Assembly: GCF_937129525.1 (NCBI RefSeq)
Contig: NZ_CAKZNK010000015.1
Span: 1 to 63,428 of the forward strand
From: an uncultured Chloroflexus sp.
Lineage (GTDB): Bacteria; Chloroflexota; Chloroflexia; Chloroflexales; Chloroflexaceae
DNA: 63,428 nt
Reading direction: 5' to 3'
Made by a program: the position numbers and the translations under genes. Below the pieces are notes generated by a model that was not told the origin of the DNA, ran no database searches, and worked only from the letters and a program-made list of their open reading frames with translations. Of this stretch, positions 57,429-63,428 are shown piece after piece. Each line of letters opens with the position of its first letter. Position 1 is the stretch's first letter.

Positions 57429-60382
57429 TTGACCCTGAACCTCGCATTCCTCGCGCAACCTATCGGTTGCAATTAAATGCCGACCTGACCTTCACCGATG
57501 TAGCCACCCTGGTTCCCTACTTCGCCGATCTCGGGATCAGCGATCTCTACTTCTCGCCGATCCTGACCCCTCGCGCCGGTAGCCGGCATGGTTACGATAT
57601 TACCGATCATTCTCAACTCAATCCCGAATTGGGCGGAGAAGCAGCCTTTGCCCGCCTGGCCGAGGTATTGCGCGCGCATCGACTCGGCCTGATCCTCGAT
57701 GTGGTGCCCAACCACATGGGGATCGGCGATCTGCGCAATACCTGGTGGCGCGATGTGCTCGAAAATGGGCCAAGCTCAATCTATGCCCCCTACTTCGATA
57801 TTGACTGGGATCCGGTTCCGCCCGAATTGCAAGGTAAAGTGTTATTGCCGGTGCTGGGTGATCAGTACGGTGTCATTCTCGAACGAGGTGAGTTGCGCCT
57901 GTACTATGATGACGATGGCGGTTTTAGCATTGGTTATTGGGATCATCGCTTCCCGCTCAATCCACGCAGTTATGCCGACATTCTTGCGCACCGCCTCGAT
58001 GATCTGTTGACCGAACTCGGCTCTGATCACCCTGATGCCATTGAGTTGCAGAGCATCATTACTGCTATCGGCTACCTGCCGTCGCGCCAGGAGACCGCTC
58101 CTGAACGGGTGATCGAGCGCAACCGGGAGAAAGAGGTAATTAAACGCCGGATTGCAGCGCTGGTGGCGGCCAGTGCGCCGGTGCGTCGCATGATCGAGCA
58201 TGCGTTGGCTGATTACAACGGTGATCCCGCTGACCCGAAAAGTTTTGATCTGATGGATGCGTTGATCGCGCGCCAATCATATCGGTTGGCTTTTTGGCGC
58301 GTAGCGACCGAAGAGATTAACTACCGCCGCTTCTTCGATATCAATGAACTCGCGGCCATTCGGGTTGAGCTTCCCGAAGTTTTGCAGGCGACTCACGATC
58401 TGATCTTGCGCTTGCTGGCCGAGGGTATTGCCACTGGCGTGCGGATCGATCATCCAGATGGTTTGTGGCATCCGGTGGCTTATTTCCGCCAGCTCCAGGA
58501 GAGTTATCTCCGCTATGCCGCAGCAGTTCGATTTGGCGGTAGTGTTCCGCCCGATCTCGATGCGCAAATCCGGCAACGGTTAGCGCTGGGCGAACGTGGC
58601 GAGCAGATGTGGCCGCTCTACGTGGTAGCTGAAAAGATCCTCAGTCACGGCGAGTCACTGCCTGCCGATTGGGCTGTGGCCGGCACAACCGGCTACGATT
58701 TTCTCAACCAGATTGGTGGCGTCTTGATCGACCGCAGCAGCCAGCGCGCGCTCAACCGTCTCTACAGCCAGTTTGCCGGGCCGCAGCCAACCTTCGCCAA
58801 TCTGGTCAACAGCAAAAAGAAAGAGATTATGCTGGTCTCACTGGCCAGTGAGGTCAACACGCTGAGCCATCTCCTCGACCGGCTGGCAGAACGCACGCGC
58901 CGCTACCGTGACTTTACGCTCAACAGTCTCACATTCGCCATTCGCGAAGTCATTGCCGGGATGCCGGTCTACCGTACCTACATTGGTCCCGATGGGATTG
59001 TCAGCGAACGTGATGAGCAGGCGATCCGCTACGCCACGCGCGAGGCGAAACGGCGCAATCCGCGCACAGCAGCCCAAATCTTTGACTTTCTCGAAGATAC
59101 GCTGCTCTTGCGCAATCTCGATCACTTTGCCCCTGAGGTGCGCGATGATGTGGTGCGATTTGTGATGAAGTTTCAACAGTTGAGCGGCCCGGTGATGGCG
59201 AAAGGCGTAGAAGATACGGCATTCTACGTCTATAACCGCCTGGTAGCCCTTAATGAGGTGGGTGGACATCCTGAACTCTTTGGTTGCGACGTGGCCGAGC
59301 TGCATCAGGCGGCGCAAGAGCGTAAACAGCGCTGGCCGCACAGCATGGTCACGACTTCGACCCACGACACCAAGCGTAGTGAGGATGTGCGGGCTCGGAT
59401 CAGCGTGTTGAGCGAGCTACCCGACGAATGGCGCAAGCATGTTTTGCGTTGGAGTCGGCTCAATGCGGCTAAACGTAGCCGGATCGAGAGTGGCATGGCG
59501 CCGAGTCGTAACGATGAGTATTTGCTGTATCAGACGCTGATTGGAACATGGGAAGGAATGGAGCATCTGCCGGATTTCACTGCGCGAATCGCCGCTTACA
59601 TGGAAAAGGCAACCCGTGAAGCGAAAGTCAATACGAGCTGGATTAATCCGAATGCTGAGTATGATGCTGCCATTCAGCGGTTTGTGACCGGTATCCTCGA
59701 TCCGCGCCGCTCGCGCCGGTTTCTCGAAAGTCTGGATGCATTTGCCAATCGGGTCGCCTTTTTTGGTCGTTTCAACAGCCTGACCCAAACGCTGGTGCGC
59801 CTGACCACCCCCGGCGTTCCCGATCTCTATCAGGGCTGCGAGTTATGGGATTTTAGTCTGGTTGATCCAGACAACCGGCGGCCAGTCGATTTTCAGCGCC
59901 GGATCGCATTGCTGTCTGAACTACGCGCCCAACGCGCGGCGCGTGGCGCAGCAGTTCTGGCCGAAGAGTTGCTGGAGACTGCTGCCGATGGTCGGATCAA
60001 GCTCTACATCATCGCTATGGCGCTTGAATTGCGCCGAAACCGGCCTAACCTCTTCTGCTCCGGCGCGTATATACCTTTGTCTGCTGCTGGTCTGGCTGCC
60101 AATCACGTGATCGCCTTTGCCCGCCGTCACGCCGATGGTGGTGAAGCGATAACGGTGACGCCAAGGTTGACTGCGCGACTCAGCGGTGGCAGACAACAGC
60201 CGCCGATCGGTGAGCTTTGGGGTGAAACATGGCTGCCGATCCCAGAGGCGACGCCAGGGGTGTGCTACCGCAATCTCTTCACCGATGAAAGCCTGACTGT
60301 CACGAACCATGCAAATGGCCCAGGTCTGGCGCTGGCCGAGATGTTGCGTCGCTGGCCGGTGGCGTTGTTAGTGCGAGAATAG
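57425..60382 (+). CDS. treY: Malto-oligosyltrehalose synthase
   Basis: TreY rearranges the reducing end of a maltodextrin from alpha-1,4 to alpha-1,1, giving the substrate of TreZ. The 985-residue protein has the GH13_26 pattern: [38 protein letters not shown], nucleophile Asp342 in [10 protein letters not shown], acid/base Glu403 in VAEKIL and Asp648 in [14 protein letters not shown]. Length exceeds many TreY proteins (700-860) because of inserts in the middle. It begins inside the stop codon of the GH57 gene, so the two proteins are probably made in step. Confidence 0.95.
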   Translation: MIDPEPRIPRATYRLQLNADLTFTDVATLVPYFADLGISDLYFSPILTPRAGSRHGYDITDHSQLNPELGGEAAFARLAEVLRAHRLGLILDVVPNHMGIGDLRNTWWRDVLENGPSSIYAPYFDIDWDPVPPELQGKVLLPVLGDQYGVILERGELRLYYDDDGGFSIGYWDHRFPLNPRSYADILAHRLDDLLTELGSDHPDAIELQSIITAIGYLPSRQETAPERVIERNREKEVIKRRIAALVAASAPVRRMIEHALADYNGDPADPKSFDLMDALIARQSYRLAFWRVATEEINYRRFFDINELAAIRVELPEVLQATHDLILRLLAEGIATGVRIDHPDGLWHPVAYFRQLQESYLRYAAAVRFGGSVPPDLDAQIRQRLALGERGEQMWPLYVVAEKILSHGESLPADWAVAGTTGYDFLNQIGGVLIDRSSQRALNRLYSQFAGPQPTFANLVNSKKKEIMLVSLASEVNTLSHLLDRLAERTRRYRDFTLNSLTFAIREVIAGMPVYRTYIGPDGIVSERDEQAIRYATREAKRRNPRTAAQIFDFLEDTLLLRNLDHFAPEVRDDVVRFVMKFQQLSGPVMAKGVEDTAFYVYNRLVALNEVGGHPELFGCDVAELHQAAQERKQRWPHSMVTTSTHDTKRSEDVRARISVLSELPDEWRKHVLRWSRLNAAKRSRIESGMAPSRNDEYLLYQTLIGTWEGMEHLPDFTARIAAYMEKATREAKVNTSWINPNAEYDAAIQRFVTGILDPRRSRRFLESLDAFANRVAFFGRFNSLTQTLVRLTTPGVPDLYQGCELWDFSLVDPDNRRPVDFQRRIALLSELRAQRAARGAAVLAEELLETAADGRIKLYIIAMALELRRNRPNLFCSGAYIPLSAAGLAANHVIAFARRHADGGEAITVTPRLTARLSGGRQQPPIGELWGETWLPIPEATPGVCYRNLFTDESLTVTNHANGPGLALAEMLRRWPVALLVRE

Positions 60383-60704
60383 CAACCATTGCGCCGTATG
60401 GACGGCAAGACGCTCTGTAACACGCGCCTCATCGGGTTTGGTCTGACGCCGCGATAGAGATAAGGTGTCCGTTTGTTGTTAGTCGGTGAGAGTGGCGACT
60501 GCTGGGTGTGAAACGGGCGCGCATTCCTCAACCTGCAACCCAATTTTCGGCTATACTATTCATGGTTACCCGATCTCACGATCGCCGTCGATGGGGACGG
60601 AACGTAAGCGCTGTGATCGCGTTTCTGCGTTGTCGCGCCCCGCTACGGCGAACCGTGGCGGGGCATGGGTATTGGCGCATCTACACAAGAGGGAGGTATG
60701 ACTG
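60383..60704. other. Leader/intergenic region of the 2-oxo acid dehydrogenase operon
   Basis: About 320 bp without a gene. It has a -10-like TATACT (60552-60557) with a weak -35, then a strong stem-loop (60637-60664) in the predicted leader, and a good GGGAGG before the first gene. Confidence 0.6.
60637..60664 (+). repeat. 12-bp hairpin in the E1 alpha leader
   Basis: GCCCCGCTACGG pairs with CCGTGGCGGGGC (one G-U) around loop CGAA, ending 40 bp before the start codon. There is no U-tract after it, so it may affect mRNA stability or regulation rather than termination. Confidence 0.65.
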
Positions 60705-61733
60705 ATGACCGTCTCGATCAATGAAATTAGCGCCAGTCCGGGATTTGGACATGACCTGCCAGCGCACACCCTGCGTGACATGCTGCGGTACATGATGTTA
60801 GCGCGCGCGCTCGATGAGCGGATGTGGGTGTTGAACCGGGCCGGGAAAGCGCCGTTTGTGATCAGTTGCCAGGGGCATGAAGCGGCGCAGGTCGGGGCAG
60901 CCTTTGCGCTGAGTCGCGGCAAAGATTTTATTTTGCCGTACTACCGCGGTCTGGCAATGGTATTGGTTATGGGTATGACCCCAACCGAGGTCATGCTCGG
61001 TCTCTTTGCTCGCGCGACCGATCCCAGTTCAGGTGGACGGCAGATGCCGGCTCATTATGGCTGTCGGCGGTTGAAGATTGTCACCCAGTCGTCGCCCGTT
61101 GGCACACAGATTGCCCACGCGGCGGGGATCGGGCTGGCCGAAAAGATTAAAGGCGGCGATGCGGTAGCGTGGGTATCGTTTGGCGAGGGAACCACCAGCC
61201 AGGGCGATTTTCACGAAGCCCTCAATCTGGCAGCCGTGCATCGGCTGCCGGTCATTTTTCAGTGCGAGAACAACGAATATGCTATCAGTGTTCATCAGCG
61301 CCAACAGATGGCCGTAGCCAGCGTAGCCGACCGCGGCGTAGCTTACGGCATTCCCGGCATCAGTGTTGATGGCACCGATGTACTGGCTGTCTATGAAGTC
61401 ACCCGTCGCGCTGTCGAGCGCGCCCGGCGAGGCGACGGCCCAACCCTGATCGAAGCGCGGGTAGTGCGCATGACTGCTCATTCCAGTGACGACAACGACC
61501 GCACCTATCGACCGCCGCACGAGATTACGCTGGTGCGCCACCAGGATCCGATTGTGCGTTTTGTTGCTCAGTTGCGCGAGCACGGCATTCTCAGTGAAGC
61601 CGAAGAGCAAGCAATGCGCGCCGAGGTGGCGGCAATTGTTGACCAGGCTACCGAAGAGGCTGAACGCGCGCCAATGCCAGAACCGGAAACGCTCTACGAC
61701 CATGTCTACGCGCCACCGCGTCCGCGGCGTTAA
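60705..61733 (+). CDS. 2-oxo acid dehydrogenase complex, E1 alpha subunit
   Basis: E1 alpha with E1 beta forms the thiamine-diphosphate enzyme that decarboxylates a 2-oxo acid and acylates the E2 lipoyl group. The 342-residue protein has QGHEAAQVG, the DPSSGGRQMPAHYG loop, the TPP-binding motif GEGTTSQGDFHEALN...ENNEYAIS and SSDDNDRTYR, which recalls branched-chain (2-oxoisovalerate) enzymes more than pyruvate enzymes. A pyruvate or acetoin substrate cannot be excluded. GGGAGG precedes the ATG. It is the first gene of an E1 alpha-E1 beta-E2 operon. Confidence 0.9.
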   Translation: MTVSINEISASPGFGHDLPAHTLRDMLRYMMLARALDERMWVLNRAGKAPFVISCQGHEAAQVGAAFALSRGKDFILPYYRGLAMVLVMGMTPTEVMLGLFARATDPSSGGRQMPAHYGCRRLKIVTQSSPVGTQIAHAAGIGLAEKIKGGDAVAWVSFGEGTTSQGDFHEALNLAAVHRLPVIFQCENNEYAISVHQRQQMAVASVADRGVAYGIPGISVDGTDVLAVYEVTRRAVERARRGDGPTLIEARVVRMTAHSSDDNDRTYRPPHEITLVRHQDPIVRFVAQLREHGILSEAEEQAMRAEVAAIVDQATEEAERAPMPEPETLYDHVYAPPRPRR

Positions 61734-61880
61734 GACAAGATGCAAAGGTATGCAGAGACTATGCCAGGCTGCCTGTATGCCGTTGGGTGAGCTTGTCTGG
61801 CCTTTGTGGTCGATGTGCCGGTAGATTTCCGGTTACCGCAACCGGGCCGTTCTATGTCATCAACCTCCAGGGAGGAAACA

Positions 61881-62864
61881 ATGCCTGAGATGAATCTCCT
61901 CGAAGCAATCCGGCAAGGTCTCGACGAGATGATGGCTGCCGATTCGCGCGTGTTTATTTTTGGTGAAGATGTTGGTAAGCGCGGTGGGGTCTTTCGCGTC
62001 ACTGAGGGTCTGTACGACAAGTATGGGCCGATGCGAGTGATCGATTCGCCCCTGGCCGAGAGTGTGATAGTGGGTGCCTGCATCGGCGCAGCGATGAACG
62101 ATACGCTGCCCGTTGCTGAGATTCAATTCGCCGATTTCATTGCTCCGGCATTCAATCAAATTGTGCAAGAGGCGGCTCGCATCCATTACCGTTCTAACGG
62201 TGATTGGGAAGTGCCACTGGTGATTCGCGCGCCCTATGGTGGTGGTATTCACGGCGCGCTCTACCATAGCCAGAGCGTCGAAGCCTTTTTCGCTCATGTT
62301 CCCGGTTTGAAGGTCGTCACGCCATCAACCCCTTACGATGCCAAGGGTTTGCTGAAGAGCGCGATCGAAGACCCCAATCCGGTACTCTTTCTCGAACACA
62401 AAAAGACCTATCGCCTGATCAAGGGCTTTGTGCCAGAAGAGGATTACCGGGTCCCGATTGGGCCGGCTGACATCAAGCGCCCCGGCGAAGACCTTTCGGT
62501 CTTTGCTTATGGCCTGATGCTGCACTACTGCCTTGAAGCGGCGCAAACCCTGGCTGCCGAAGGAGTAAGTGTTGAGGTCATCGATCTGCGCACACTGCGC
62601 CCACTCGACACCGACACGATCCTGGCGAGTGTCCGCCGCACCGGTAAAGCGCTAATCGTCCACGAAGACAACCTGTTTGGCGGGTTTGGCGGCGAAGTGG
62701 CGGCGCTAATCGCCGAGCACGCTTTTGAGTATCTCGATGGGCCGGTGATGCGAATCGGTGGGCCTGATGTTCCGGCAATGCCGTTTGCCCATTCACTGGA
62801 AGCTGCGTTTATGCCGTCGCCAGCTTCGATTGCTGTCGCGATGCGGCGGTTGGCGGCATATTGA
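61881..62864 (+). CDS. 2-oxo acid dehydrogenase complex, E1 beta subunit
   Basis: The 327-residue beta subunit pairs with E1 alpha and contributes half of the TPP site. Family features are FGEDVGKRGGVFRVTEGL, DSPLAESVIVG, RAPYGGGIHGALYHSQSVEA (quoted in part), EHKKTYRL and VIDLRTLRPLDTDTI. The ATG at 61881 is set by GGGAGG 7 bp upstream; an open frame from 61806 is not needed. It follows E1 alpha after about 150 bp and precedes E2 by 21 bp. Confidence 0.93.
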   Translation: MPEMNLLEAIRQGLDEMMAADSRVFIFGEDVGKRGGVFRVTEGLYDKYGPMRVIDSPLAESVIVGACIGAAMNDTLPVAEIQFADFIAPAFNQIVQEAARIHYRSNGDWEVPLVIRAPYGGGIHGALYHSQSVEAFFAHVPGLKVVTPSTPYDAKGLLKSAIEDPNPVLFLEHKKTYRLIKGFVPEEDYRVPIGPADIKRPGEDLSVFAYGLMLHYCLEAAQTLAAEGVSVEVIDLRTLRPLDTDTILASVRRTGKALIVHEDNLFGGFGGEVAALIAEHAFEYLDGPVMRIGGPDVPAMPFAHSLEAAFMPSPASIAVAMRRLAAY

Positions 62865-62885
62865 GGGCTGATAGGGGTGAATTCC

Positions 62886-63428
62886 ATGATCGACATCAAA
62901 ATGCCCCAACTTGGCGAGAGTGTGACTGAAGGCACAGTGGGTCGCTGGTTGAAACAGCCAGGCGATCCGGTAGCAAAGTACGAGCCGTTGCTGGAAGTCG
63001 TAACTGATAAGGTCGATACCGAGGTGCCGGCCCCTGAAGCCGGTATCCTCCACGAAATTCTGGTGCCTGAAGGCGAAACGGTGCGCGTGGGCACGGTGAT
63101 TGCCCGGCTGACTCCAGCCGGTTCAACCGTTGCAGCGCCGGCTCCGGCGGCCAGTCCGGTAGCGGCGACCGTAACCGCGTCGGCAGCGGCTACGGTCACG
63201 GCGGTTGTGTCTGCGCCGCCGCCTGCTGATGGCCGCAACACCTACCTCTCGCCAGTAGTTGCTCGTCTGCTCGCCGAACACAATCTCGATCCGGCCCAGA
63301 TCCGTGGCAGCGGCCAGGGTGGACGGATCACGAAACAAGATGTGCTCCGCTTTCTCGCCGAACGGGAGCGCCAGCCTTCAACCCCGGTGCCGGCAGCCGC
63401 GCCAGCGCCCACCCCGGCAGTTGCGCCG
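62886..63428 (+). CDS. Dihydrolipoamide acyltransferase E2 (partial, cut by window)
   Basis: The first 181 codons of the E2 core subunit are present. The lipoyl domain (1-80) starts MIDIKMPQLGESVTEGTV and has the lipoylated lysine at 42 in TDKVD. An Ala/Pro-rich flexible linker follows, then the peripheral subunit-binding domain (YLSPVVARLLAEHNLDPAQI, then GGRITKQDVLRFL), and a second Ala/Pro linker. The acyltransferase domain lies beyond the window edge. There is no stop codon in the window. It completes the E1-E2 operon; E3 is not seen. Confidence 0.93.
   Translation, partial: MIDIKMPQLGESVTEGTVGRWLKQPGDPVAKYEPLLEVVTDKVDTEVPAPEAGILHEILVPEGETVRVGTVIARLTPAGSTVAAPAPAASPVAATVTASAAATVTAVVSAPPPADGRNTYLSPVVARLLAEHNLDPAQIRGSGQGGRITKQDVLRFLAERERQPSTPVPAAAPAPTPAVAP

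Overview
The window looks like chromosomal DNA of a filamentous anoxygenic phototroph of the Chloroflexota, most likely Chloroflexus or a close relative. This is an inference from the gene set (carotenoid desaturase, GlcD/GlcE, stand-alone TrpB2, a large glucan/trehalose locus), the moderately high GC content and the protein style; no database was searched. The DNA is densely coding, and both strands are used in blocks of a few genes. No insertion sequence, prophage, CRISPR array, rRNA or tRNA gene was recognised. The window enters at a duplicated 3' end of ogt and stops inside an E2 acyltransferase gene.

Layout. 0.1-7.1 kb holds a tryptophan-related block on the minus strand (ogt, trpE, trpS, and a TrpB2-type gene behind a T-box leader), interrupted by a secreted glycosidase-like gene on the plus strand. 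7.8-13.4 kb holds a CrtI-type desaturase, a lone CheW-like protein, a DUF429 protein, an MgtC/DUF4010 membrane protein, an ICMT-like methyltransferase and ruvA. 13.6-20.9 kb looks origin-proximal: xpt, an AT-rich spacer with a cluster of DnaA-box-like sites, a bifunctional-nuclease-family gene, a LysM/SH3/M23 peptidase, then parA-parB (with a perfect parS inside the parA start region), a PfkB kinase, a CDP-alcohol phosphatidyltransferase and gatC.

20.9-32.6 kb carries a NYN-LOTUS protein, a tiny membrane protein with a strong promoter and a near-parS upstream, an ATPase with an altered Walker A, a lipoprotein substrate-binding protein divergent from a Crp/Fnr regulator, a DPM1-like glycosyltransferase, glcD-glcE and gpmI. 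32.8-44.2 kb carries a large hybrid sensor whose kinase core has lost its catalytic residues, recJ, gmd with a coupled small gene, an XRE regulator, sucC, dam and a DUF885 protein.

44.2-60.4 kb holds a GNAT protein and then a co-directional glucan/trehalose locus: glgE, a treS-maltokinase fusion, glgB, treZ, a GH57-DUF3536 protein and treY. Together these cover trehalose to maltose to maltose-1-phosphate to alpha-glucan, branching, and glucan back to trehalose. 60.7 kb to the end is a 2-oxo acid dehydrogenase operon (E1 alpha, E1 beta, E2).

The points most worth a second look are the candidate origin plus parABS region, the T-box on the stand-alone TrpB2 gene, the pseudo-histidine-kinase, the GH57-DUF3536 gene embedded between treZ and treY, and the partial ogt duplication at the left edge.
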